Source of the DNA: Rhodospirillales bacterium
Lineage (GTDB): Bacteria; Pseudomonadota; Alphaproteobacteria; Rhodospirillales; Magnetospirillaceae
Assembly (NCBI GenBank): GCA_014380005.1
Contig: JACMKT010000136.1
Span: 1-34,715, forward strand
Direction: 5' to 3'
Length of the DNA stretch: 34,715 nucleotides
The translations under genes were made by a program, and so were the position numbers. Shown piece by piece: positions 24,905-31,673 of the stretch (position 1 is the stretch's first letter; every line of letters begins with the position of its first letter). Below the pieces are notes generated by a model. The model ran no database searches. It saw nothing but the letters and a program-made list of their open reading frames with translations, and had not been told where the DNA came from.

Positions 24905-25628
24905 CGGATTCGGTCTTCCAGCGATAGCCGAATCCGGCGTAATTGCCGATCATGTCGAATTGGGCATCGGCGTCGCGGAACTTCTGGCGGATGCGTTTGA
25001 CGAAGGTGCGCACATTGGCGCGGAAGCCTTCCGGCCCCGCTCCCGCCAGGAAGCCGGCACCGTGCACCAGATCGTAGATGGCGCGGTAGGGCACGTCCTC
25101 GCCCGCCTTTTCCACCATCATGCGGACGATCTTGAACTCGGTCAGGGTTAGTTCCACCGGCTTGTCGTACCACGTGGCCCGGCTGGTCTTCAGCCGCAGC
25201 ACCAGCCCGCCCAGGGTGACCGTGTCGGCCTCGTTGCTGTTGGCGGCTCCGCGCGCCTTGGCGCCGTCCAGGATCAGGCCGATGCGCTTTTCCAAGATGG
25301 AGAAGCTGCGGCTTTTTTCCACGAAGTCCACCGCACCGGTGGCCAAAGCGGCTTCCTCATAGATCTGGTCGGTCAGCGCCGTCAGGAAGATGGCGGGCAC
25401 GTCCAGGCTGGCAGCGCGGATGCGCTTCAGCACCTCAATGCCGTTCATCTCGGGCATGCGCCAGTCCAGGATCACCAGACCGGGCTGCTCGGTTCCGGCC
25501 AGCAAATGATCCAACGCCAAGGCGCCCCGGGCGAAGTCGCGCACCGCATAACCCGCATCGGCCAGATTGCGGCCCAGGGATTCGCGAAACAAATCGTCGT
25601 CGTCCACCAGGACCACCGCCGTCGACAT
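24897..25628 (-). CDS. OmpR-type response regulator (receiver + winged helix)
   Basis: A 243-aa regulator. The receiver has acidic residues D9-D12, phospho-acceptor D55 in LVILDWRMPEM, T83 and K105 (FVEKSRSFSILEKRI). The C-terminal half is an OmpR/PhoB winged helix: ELTLTEFKIVRMMVEKAGEDVPYRAIYD, FRANVRTFVKRIRQKF and GFGYRWK. The start is ATG 25628, with GGAG 8-9 nt upstream; an upstream in-frame ATG at 25667 has no such site. It overlaps the sensor kinase by 8 nt. Targets are unknown; being first in the operon, it may autoregulate it and the HMG-CoA lyase and Hpt genes. Confidence 0.93.
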   Translation of the reverse strand: MSTAVVLVDDDDLFRESLGRNLADAGYAVRDFARGALALDHLLAGTEQPGLVILDWRMPEMNGIEVLKRIRAASLDVPAIFLTALTDQIYEEAALATGAVDFVEKSRSFSILEKRIGLILDGAKARGAANSNEADTVTLGGLVLRLKTSRATWYDKPVELTLTEFKIVRMMVEKAGEDVPYRAIYDLVHGAGFLAGAGPEGFRANVRTFVKRIRQKFRDADAQFDMIGNYAGFGYRWKTESDV

Positions 25629-25691
25629 GGAAGGTTCTCCGCACTCGAAATTCGTTACCGCTGTCATATCCCACCCCTGATTAAAACCCGG

Positions 25692-26246
25692 TTAGTCCAC
25701 GATTTCCCATTGGCCGTCCGGCAGACGGCATGCCGTGCCGAAAGTCTGTTGTTTTCTGTCACTTAGGATGGTGCTGGCGGTGTAGTCGCGGCACAAAAGC
25801 CCCGCCGCCGGGTAAGATCGTTCCGGCATAACCCGAAAGATCTCGCCGTCCTCGCCGGCCCAGGCGATCTGGCGGTTGTCGGGCAGATGGTCCAGGGCGC
25901 CGAGGACGCAATCGCGGTCGGCCCCTGCCATGCCGTCCAGGCTGCCATCCACGGACGCCGGGGCCACAAGGCTGTGGTCGCAGGTGCCGCGGTTGAAGCC
26001 GTAGGGCAGGCCGCGTGCGGTGGGCACCACTATTTGACCCGTCACTATTTGAGCAGAGGCCACGCGCGGTTGGGTGACGTAAACCACTCGGTAATCTACG
26101 TCCTCCACATCATTGGGTCGGTGATAGCGCTCCCGCACCTGCCACATGCCCGACCAGGATGGTGGATCGGCGAAAGCGGGGGCGGCCAAACCGAAGGCGA
26201 GACAGAAAGCCAAAGTGTGGCGGCCGACAGAGGTGGGGAGCATCAC
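25692..26246 (-). CDS. Secreted protein with 17-kDa surface-antigen-like C-terminus
   Basis: A 184-aa protein with a signal peptide (LAFCLAFGLAAPAFA, cleavage before DPP). The C-terminal 35 residues, LLCRDYTASTILSDRKQQT then FGTACRLPDGQWEIVD, match the conserved end of rickettsial-type 17-kDa antigen / RT0821-like surface proteins (CRxYxxxVxIxGxxQxAYGTACRQPDGxW). The centre (30-145) is not recognised. In typical family members a glycine zipper and this domain share one polypeptide; here the zipper is in the gene immediately upstream (6-nt gap). Two neighbouring ATGs (26246, 26243) are possible starts, with AAGGTG upstream. It is probably periplasmic or outer-membrane-associated. The precise function is unknown. 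Confidence 0.8.
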   Translation of the reverse strand: MMLPTSVGRHTLAFCLAFGLAAPAFADPPSWSGMWQVRERYHRPNDVEDVDYRVVYVTQPRVASAQIVTGQIVVPTARGLPYGFNRGTCDHSLVAPASVDGSLDGMAGADRDCVLGALDHLPDNRQIAWAGEDGEIFRVMPERSYPAAGLLCRDYTASTILSDRKQQTFGTACRLPDGQWEIVD

Positions 26247-26252
26247 GGCACC

Positions 26253-26492
26253 TTAATGATGGGTCTTAGGCGAAGATGGGGATGAGGTGAGCGCACCGAC
26301 AGCGGCACCGCCGGCACCGCCGATCAAGGCGCCGGTGACCAGCGAGCCGCCAGTCAAAGCACCGATGGCAGCACCGCCAGCCGCGCCGATGGCACCGCCA
26401 GACAAAGCACGCTGCTGTTGATTGTTCATGTTTTCGCAACCAGCGACCAGAAGGCAGAGGAGTGAGAGAGTGGCAATGGCGGACTTGGTCAT
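26253..26492 (-). CDS. Glycine-zipper lipoprotein (79 aa)
   Basis: A short lipoprotein: signal peptide with lipobox LVAGC (Cys at residue 19), a short QN-rich linker, then a glycine-zipper hairpin (SGGAIGAAGGAAIGALTGG ... LIGGAGGAAVGAL) of two helix-like segments, and a polar tail ending SPKTHH. The family is known for 17-kDa antigen/SlyB-like outer-membrane lipoproteins. It is first of a two-gene minus-strand unit, with the antigen-domain protein 6 nt downstream. It is divergently transcribed from the lipoprotein gene at 26694 over a roughly 200-bp AT-rich promoter region. Confidence 0.88.
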   Translation of the reverse strand: MTKSAIATLSLLCLLVAGCENMNNQQQRALSGGAIGAAGGAAIGALTGGSLVTGALIGGAGGAAVGALTSSPSSPKTHH

Positions 26493-26693
26493 GGTTACTT
26501 TAGGCCTTATTAAGAAATTCCGATTGGCTTATTGAAAAGCACTTGAGTTCCGAAGGCAATTATCACATGGTCATGTACCGACTTTTGCTACGCGTTGACA
26601 TTATTTTGCCACCATTTGACACGACAATGTCACCGCTGGCCCTCCGGCCCGGCATTTCGACCTGATGCGGCAATTTGGATGTAGCCCCTCGCC
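26493..26693. promoter_or_regulatory. Divergent promoter region with inverted repeat
   Basis: An AT-rich, gene-free 201-bp interval lies between two divergently transcribed lipoprotein genes. It contains TTGACATTATTTT near 26595, a good -35 match, and a 7-bp inverted repeat TGACATT (26596-26602) / AATGTCA (26626-26632) with a 23-nt spacer. I cannot define -10 boxes with confidence. Confidence 0.45.
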
Positions 26694-27224
26694 ATGAATT
26701 TTCCCCGCTTCACCTTTATGGTTTCGCCCATCGTGCTGGCGGCGGCCCTGTCCGCCTGCGCCCAATTTGATATGCCCAAATGGCCGGGGAATGAGGGGAC
26801 GGCCAATGCGGCGCCGCGCTCCACCACTGCCGATGCGCCGGCGAAAGCCGCCCCGGTGGCCCGTCCGGCCAAATCGCTGCCCGAGCTGAAGGCGCTGCGC
26901 CCGGCGGCCCGTCCGGCAGTGGACAAGGACATCGCGTTCCTGCCCACAGTGCCGCCCAAGCTGGTGGGTCTGTCCGAGGACGAAACCGCCGATCTGCTGG
27001 GCCGCCCCGTCGAGGAAACCACCGAGCCGCCGGGCAAGGTGTGGGTCTACAAGGCCTCGGGCTGCCAATTGTCGGTGCACCTGTTCCCCGACATGGAACG
27101 GGGCGGCTTCTACGCCTTGGACTACACCGCCGACAGCGCGCGGGAGAGTTGCCTGGGCAAGGTGGCCGGCGAAGCCCGCAAGAAGGGCGGTGCGGCGGCA
27201 GAAGAAAGCGCCAAGCCCAGTTAA
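26694..27224 (+). CDS. Outer-membrane lipoprotein of unknown function (176 aa)
   Basis: The product has a signal peptide with lipobox LSAC (Cys at about residue 22). An Ala/Pro-rich low-complexity linker (about 30-75) follows. The globular part (KLVGLSEDETADLLGRP, WVYKASGCQLSVHLFPD, YALDYTADS) has the small BamE/SmpA-like alpha-beta look common in alphaproteobacterial lipoproteins: a helix with LLGxP, then strands with WxYxxxxC. A second Cys pair (GCQL, ESCLG) may form a disulphide. It probably sits at the inner face of the outer membrane. The start ATG 26694 fits the signal peptide, although the ribosome-binding site is weak. The next + gene follows after 61 nt. Confidence 0.82.
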   Translation: MNFPRFTFMVSPIVLAAALSACAQFDMPKWPGNEGTANAAPRSTTADAPAKAAPVARPAKSLPELKALRPAARPAVDKDIAFLPTVPPKLVGLSEDETADLLGRPVEETTEPPGKVWVYKASGCQLSVHLFPDMERGGFYALDYTADSARESCLGKVAGEARKKGGAAAEESAKPS

Positions 27225-27285
27225 GGGGCTTGTGAGCGGGGGCGGGCTGTCGGATCATCCTCCCGGATCAGGGAGAGGACCGATC

Positions 27286-27813
27286 ATGCTCAAACGCCTG
27301 TTTTCGCTGGGGGCGGCCGGAATGGCGGCTTTGGTTTCGGGCTGTGGCGACGGGCCGGCGACGGTTGCGGGGACGTGGCGCAGCCCGGCGGCGTGGAGTT
27401 CCATGATCTACGCCACCAGCAAAGGCCCCATGCTGATCGAGGTGCATGGCGATCCCTTCGGCCTGGACGCAGCCGGCTTCCGCAGCCAATTGGCCCAGGT
27501 CATGACCAACCAGATCATGGGCCGGGCCACCGCCTTCACCGCCGATCCCGAAGCGGCGCCTCAGCCGCGCTACCGGGTGGTGTTGGCCTTCAACGCCCCC
27601 GACACTGCCGACGCCCGCCATCTGTGCGAGGGCCGCATCGCCACCGCAATCGCTCCGTCGGAAAAGGTCACCGTGCTGGGCGCCTTCTGCGACGGCGGCA
27701 CGTTGCTGGCTTCGGTCCGGGGCTGGGTGGTCAAGGTGGACGGCCCTGACGACAAGCGGTTCCGCCAGTTGATCAGCCAAGTGGTGCGCGACCTGTTCGG
27801 CAGCGCGTCGTGA
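27286..27813 (+). CDS. Lipoprotein of unknown function (175 aa)
   Basis: The product has a short signal peptide with lipobox LVSGC (Cys at about residue 20). The mature domain (AAWSSMIYATSKGPMLIEVHG, FRSQLAQVMTNQIMG, YRVVLAFNAP) is rich in strands, and Cys residues at LCEGR and AFCDG could form a disulphide. The alternation suggests an alpha-beta lipoprotein of a family common in magnetospirilla and relatives, function unknown. The start is ATG 27286, with GGGAGAGGA at 27271-27279; longer upstream starts would overlap the preceding lipoprotein gene out of frame. It is probably co-transcribed with the gene at 26694. The structured repeat (copy 2) begins 18 nt after its stop. Confidence 0.82.
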   Translation: MLKRLFSLGAAGMAALVSGCGDGPATVAGTWRSPAAWSSMIYATSKGPMLIEVHGDPFGLDAAGFRSQLAQVMTNQIMGRATAFTADPEAAPQPRYRVVLAFNAPDTADARHLCEGRIATAIAPSEKVTVLGAFCDGGTLLASVRGWVVKVDGPDDKRFRQLISQVVRDLFGSAS

Positions 27814-27831
27814 CGGTGCTCTAGTTTCATG

Positions 27832-27890
27832 TTTAGCCCTCGCCGGGCGCGGGCATCCGCCCGCTTGGCCGCTCGCTCAATGCTCGCAAG
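27832..27890 (+). repeat. Interspersed structured repeat, copy 2
   Basis: Shares with copy 1 (4797-4857) the core TTTAGCCC-TCGCCGGGCGCG, loop ATCC, CGCTTGGCCGC and CTCAATG. Hairpin 1 is GCGGGC-ATCC-GCCCGC (27849-27864): three stem positions differ from copy 1 and all three are compensated. Hairpin 2 of copy 1 is not preserved as such. A further 6-bp hairpin (GCCTCA-GATT-TGAGGC, 27899-27914) follows. The element fills the gap between convergent genes. Confidence 0.7.
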
Positions 27891-27923
27891 AGCGCCGTGC
27901 CTCAGATTTGAGGCTCGACGCTG

Positions 27924-29243
27924 CTACAGGGCGGGGGCGGCCTCGGCGGTTGTGGTGGCCTGGACTGACGGGTGCCAGCGGCGGACGGTGACGCTGCCCG
28001 AGCGGCCCTTCACCGTGTTGTCCTCGGCGGCGCTGAAGCGGTCCAGTGAAAGGCCCGAGCGTCTTAGGGCCAATTCATCCACCACCAATTCGTCCCCGTG
28101 GGCCAAGGAACACAGCCGGGCGGCCAGATTGACGCTGTCGCCGATGACGGTGAAGTCCTGGCGCTCTTTCGGGCCGATGGCGCCCAGAATGGCTTCGCCG
28201 TCATAGATGCCGATGCCGATCTGGCGCAACATGGGCCGCTGGGCCAGATCGTCCAGGATTTCCTGGGCGGCCTGAATGCCGCGGGCTTCACGGTCGCTTC
28301 CTTCGAAGCGGACCAGCAAAGCGTCGCCGATCATCTTGTCCACATCGCCGCCATGGCGCTGGACGATCTCCACCTGCCGGGTCATCAAATCGTTGAGATA
28401 GTCCACCGTCGCCTGGGGCGGGTGAAACTCCGCCAGACTGGTGAAGTCGCGGACGTCCGAATAGAACAGGGTCATTCCGGCGCGGGTGGTCGGCGCCTTG
28501 CCATTGGGGGACAATCGCGCCGCTCCGGCGGCGCTTTGCGACATGAAGCGCTCCAATTGGCGCAGCAGCGATTGCTGGGCGGCGGCTCTGCCGTCGATGT
28601 CGGCTTGGGCGCGGGTGGAAATCCGGTACAGCCACAAACCGAATAACAGCAGGATGCTTAACGGAAGAAGGACGAATTGCGAGAAGCTATCGACAATTAT
28701 TTCGTCGAGAACGCTTGCTGATTCATAGACCTCGAACGCCAAAATCCGCCCGTCTCCCACATTTATGGGGATGTAGATTTCGTAATAGCTTTGCTTGTCC
28801 CGGATGGTGGTTTCAATCTCGGGTAATCCGGTGGAGAGCACTGCCTTCAGTGTCTCGTTTTCCTCGCGCACGCCGATGTCTTGGGCTTCGTTCGAATAGA
28901 GTGTGATGCGGCGTTCGCTGAAGATTTTCAGCAAGGCGGATTGGTGGGCGAGGGCCTGAAGTGCGGCGGCTGCGCGCTGTCCCTCTTCATCGGCGAAGGC
29001 CGCGCGGGGGTTTTCCCCCGTGAGCAGCCGCTTCCAAGCATTCGGGGCGATCTGTTCGGTCAGCCGGACCACGGTCTCGACCCGGCGCTGGGTGGTTTCC
29101 TGATAGACGTGTTTCTCAAGCGAATTGACTGAAATCCAGCCGCCACCCAGCAGGCAGACGGATGACAGCACCAAAGCGGGCAGGACCCGCCTGAGGAACT
29201 GCCGGCGAATCGGATAAGGTAGTTCGCTGAGATTGGTCACCAT
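27924..29243 (-). CDS. Membrane class III adenylate/guanylate cyclase
   Basis: A 439-aa protein with two transmembrane helices (about 19-37 and 189-207) flanking a roughly 150-residue periplasmic sensor of unrecognised family, then a short linker and a C-terminal class III nucleotidyl cyclase domain (about 252-425). Metal-binding aspartates are D263 (FYSDVRDFT) and D307 (DKMIGDALLV). The K303/D363 pair at the purine-selecting positions favours ATP, and N372/R376 in VNLAARL provide transition-state contacts, so the enzyme should be active and make cAMP. The ATG at 29243 begins a plausible N-terminus. It is divergent from the YjfB-like gene. The adjacency suggests a motility link, but this is only inference. 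Confidence 0.93.
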   Translation of the reverse strand: MVTNLSELPYPIRRQFLRRVLPALVLSSVCLLGGGWISVNSLEKHVYQETTQRRVETVVRLTEQIAPNAWKRLLTGENPRAAFADEEGQRAAAALQALAHQSALLKIFSERRITLYSNEAQDIGVREENETLKAVLSTGLPEIETTIRDKQSYYEIYIPINVGDGRILAFEVYESASVLDEIIVDSFSQFVLLPLSILLLFGLWLYRISTRAQADIDGRAAAQQSLLRQLERFMSQSAAGAARLSPNGKAPTTRAGMTLFYSDVRDFTSLAEFHPPQATVDYLNDLMTRQVEIVQRHGGDVDKMIGDALLVRFEGSDREARGIQAAQEILDDLAQRPMLRQIGIGIYDGEAILGAIGPKERQDFTVIGDSVNLAARLCSLAHGDELVVDELALRRSGLSLDRFSAAEDNTVKGRSGSVTVRRWHPSVQATTTAEAAPAL

Positions 29244-29382
29244 AGCCCCAAAACATAGCCGTTCTCATGGCCGATCATAGTTCGGATGTTCTCTTTATGG
29301 TAGCGCATAGACGCGGAGTGCTGGTCTGGCAGCGCGGATGTGGTACAATGCCCCGTCACACTGAGGTGAAAGGGACGCGATT

Positions 29383-29583
29383 ATGGAAATCGCCTCTGCG
29401 GCCCAAATGGCCATGACCATGAACCGGGCTCAGTTCAGTCAGGAACTCAGCATGAAGGCGCTGAAGTCGTCGTTGCAGCAGGACGCGTCCGTACTGCAAA
29501 TCGTCGCCGCCGCCACCCAGGCGCCCGCCGCCGCTGCCGCCGCGCCTACTGGCGTCGGGTCGGTGCTGGATATTTCCGTCTAA
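29383..29583 (+). CDS. YjfB-family putative motility protein (66 aa)
   Basis: A small protein starting MEIASAAQMAMTMNRAQFSQELSMKALK, a helical, Gln/Met-rich N-terminus, followed by an Ala/Pro-rich segment and the C-terminal GSVLDISV. This matches the YjfB-like 'putative motility protein' family of short proteins with an N-terminal coiled region and a terminal V(L)DI(S/R) tail. The function is unproven. AAAGGGA lies upstream at usual distance. A FliA-like -10 (GCCGATCA) at 29270-29277 is consistent with flagellar regulation. The stop is only 2 bp from the convergent rluA stop. Confidence 0.75.
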   Translation: MEIASAAQMAMTMNRAQFSQELSMKALKSSLQQDASVLQIVAAATQAPAAAAAAPTGVGSVLDISV

Positions 29584-29585
29584 CC

Positions 29586-30269
29586 TTAGTCGTCCTGCCA
29601 GCCGCACAGTCTCAGCGCCGCCCGCATATGCTCGGGCGGTGGCGCTTCCACGCGGATGGGGGGCTTGCTGGGGGCCAAGGGCGGCAGGGTGATCAGGCGG
29701 GAATGTAAATGCAGGGGATGGCCGGGGTGCGGATCGGGGCCGTAATAGGCATCGCCACGCACCGGGCAGCCCAGCGCCTTCATGTGGACGCGGATTTGGT
29801 GGGTGCGCCCGGTCTTGGGAATGCACTCGATCCAGCTTAGCCCGCCGCCGCTGCCCAGCACGCGCCACTCGGTGATGGCGGGCTGGCCGGCGGGGTCGCA
29901 GACGATGCGCCAGCCGCCTTTACCGGTGATCTTGTGGATGGGCAGCTCGACCCGGCCCGACTTGCCCGGCGGCTCGCCCAGCACCACGGTCCAATAGGCC
30001 TTGCCCACTTGGCCCTGCATGAACATCTTGCCCAGCCGGCGGATGGCCTTGTCATGGCGCCCCAGCACCAGACAGCCCGAGGTATCGCGGTCCAGCCGAT
30101 GGGCCAGACGCGGCATTTGCGACCAGCCGAATTTCAGCGCGTCCAAATAAAGTTCCAGATGATCGGGCGAATTCGGTCCGGCATGGACCGGCAAGCCCGA
30201 CGGCTTGTTCAGCACGATGACGTCCTGGTCCTTGTAGAGGATGCGGGCTTGGATTTCGTCGGGGGTCAT
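29586..30269 (-). CDS. rluA: RluA-family pseudouridine synthase (no S4 domain)
   Basis: A 227-aa pseudouridine synthase with catalytic D60 in RLAHRLDRDTSG, KTGRTHQIRVHM, and the start VIVLNKPSGLPVHAG. It lacks the N-terminal S4 domain, as RluA does; RluA modifies 23S rRNA U746 and tRNA U32 in E. coli. The exact target here is not shown by the sequence. It is the last gene of a minus-strand unit: mgtE ends 6 nt upstream. The C-terminus (RAALRLCGWQDD) is compact. It is a paralogue of the rluC gene at 15660. Confidence 0.88.
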   Translation of the reverse strand: MTPDEIQARILYKDQDVIVLNKPSGLPVHAGPNSPDHLELYLDALKFGWSQMPRLAHRLDRDTSGCLVLGRHDKAIRRLGKMFMQGQVGKAYWTVVLGEPPGKSGRVELPIHKITGKGGWRIVCDPAGQPAITEWRVLGSGGGLSWIECIPKTGRTHQIRVHMKALGCPVRGDAYYGPDPHPGHPLHLHSRLITLPPLAPSKPPIRVEAPPPEHMRAALRLCGWQDD

Positions 30270-30275
30270 GCCGGC

Positions 30276-31670
30276 TTAAATCAAAAACAACGTCGCCAGC
30301 CCCAGGAACGCGAAGAACCCCAAGCTGTCCGTACATGCGGTCAGGAAGATGGAACTGGCGATGGCCGGGTCGATATGGAATTTTTCCAGGGTCAGCGGGA
30401 TCAGCGAGCCCATCAATCCGGCGATCAGCAGGTTGAATACCAGCGCCATGCCGATGACCAAGCCAATGGCGGGTTGGCCGAACCACATCCACGCCACCGG
30501 GCCGATGATGCAGGCGATGACCAGACCGTTGATCAGGCCCACCAGGACTTCCTTGCCGATGACGCGCAGGGCGTTTTCGGAGCTCAGTTCCTTGGTGGCA
30601 AGGCTGCGCACCGCCACCGCCAGGGTCTGGGTGCCGGCATTGCCGCCCAGGCCGGCGACGATGGGCATGAGCACGGCCAAGGCGACGATTTTTTCAATGG
30701 TGTTTTCGAACAGGCCGATGACCGAGGACGCCACCACGGCGGTGCACATGTTGATCAGCAGCCACGGCACGCGTGCCCGCACGGTATCTTTCACCGCGCG
30801 GTAAAGGTCGGTATCGGGCACACCGGCCAGACGCAGCATGTCGTCGGCGGCTTCTTCGTCGATGACGTCCACCACGTCGTCAATGGTGATGACGCCCACA
30901 AGACGCCCGGCGCCGTCCACCACCGGGGCCGAGATCAGATCCTGCTGGCGGAACAGGAAAGCCACTTCCTCGCGGTCGGCGGTGACCGGCACGGTCATGC
31001 TTTCGTTGTTCATGATGGTCTTCAGCCGCACCGGGCGCTTGGCCCGCACCAGCTGAGACAGGCCGATCTTGCCGATGGGGCGGTGGCGCGGATCGACCAC
31101 GTACAGGTCGTAGAATTCGTCGGGCACGGTGGTGCTGGCGCGCAGATAGTCGATGGTCTCGCCCACCGTCCAATAGGCCGGCACCGCCACCAACTCGCGC
31201 TGCATCATGCGGCCGGCGGAGTATTCCGGGTAGGATAGGCCTTGGGTGATGATGGCGCGGATGTCGGCGGGCAGGGCGTCCAGCACCCGGTTGCGCTCGT
31301 CCTCGTCCAATTGGGAGACCAGATAGACGGCGTCGTCGGAATCCAGTTCGGACACGGCGGTGGCAAGGTCGGCGAAGCCCAGGGCCTCAATGACCTCGTC
31401 GCGGACGCCTTCGTCCAGCTCGGTCAGGATTTCCGGATCGAATTTGTCGCGCAGCACCTCGACCAGCTTGGCTCGCTCGGTGGGTTCCAGGCGTTCCAGC
31501 AGATCGGCGGCGTCGGAATAATGCAGAGGTTCGGCCAGGGCGCGGGCGTCATCGCCCCGGCCTTCCTCGAGGGCAAGCTCGACAGTGCGCACGAAATCGG
31601 GATCGAGGCCGTAAAGGTCGTCCTCGGTTGCCTGATGAGTCGGCGCGTCGCTGCTGTCGATACCTGCCAA
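30276..31670 (-). CDS. mgtE: Magnesium transporter MgtE
   Basis: A 464-aa MgtE. The N-terminal helical Mg2+-sensing domain spans about 30-135 (LHYSDAADLLERLEPTERAKLVEVL). A CBS pair follows (about 138-260: MQRELVAVPAYWTVGETIDYL; VGVITIDDVVDVIDEEAADD). The five-helix pore region holds GGNAGTQTLAVAVRSLA and the closing TDSLGFFAFLGLATLF with the pore Asp. It conducts Mg2+ inward under control of cytoplasmic Mg2+. The start is a TTG at 31670, preceded by GAGGG and only 3 nt after the maeB stop, so coupling to maeB is likely. Malic enzyme needs Mg2+ or Mn2+, which makes the pairing biologically reasonable. Confidence 0.95.
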   Translation of the reverse strand: MAGIDSSDAPTHQATEDDLYGLDPDFVRTVELALEEGRGDDARALAEPLHYSDAADLLERLEPTERAKLVEVLRDKFDPEILTELDEGVRDEVIEALGFADLATAVSELDSDDAVYLVSQLDEDERNRVLDALPADIRAIITQGLSYPEYSAGRMMQRELVAVPAYWTVGETIDYLRASTTVPDEFYDLYVVDPRHRPIGKIGLSQLVRAKRPVRLKTIMNNESMTVPVTADREEVAFLFRQQDLISAPVVDGAGRLVGVITIDDVVDVIDEEAADDMLRLAGVPDTDLYRAVKDTVRARVPWLLINMCTAVVASSVIGLFENTIEKIVALAVLMPIVAGLGGNAGTQTLAVAVRSLATKELSSENALRVIGKEVLVGLINGLVIACIIGPVAWMWFGQPAIGLVIGMALVFNLLIAGLMGSLIPLTLEKFHIDPAIASSIFLTACTDSLGFFAFLGLATLFLI

Positions 31671-31673
31671 ACC

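Noticed and set aside
26253-26492. Glycine-rich segment as a simple repeat or toxin
   Set aside because: The pattern with lipobox and alternating small residues fits a glycine-zipper lipoprotein better.
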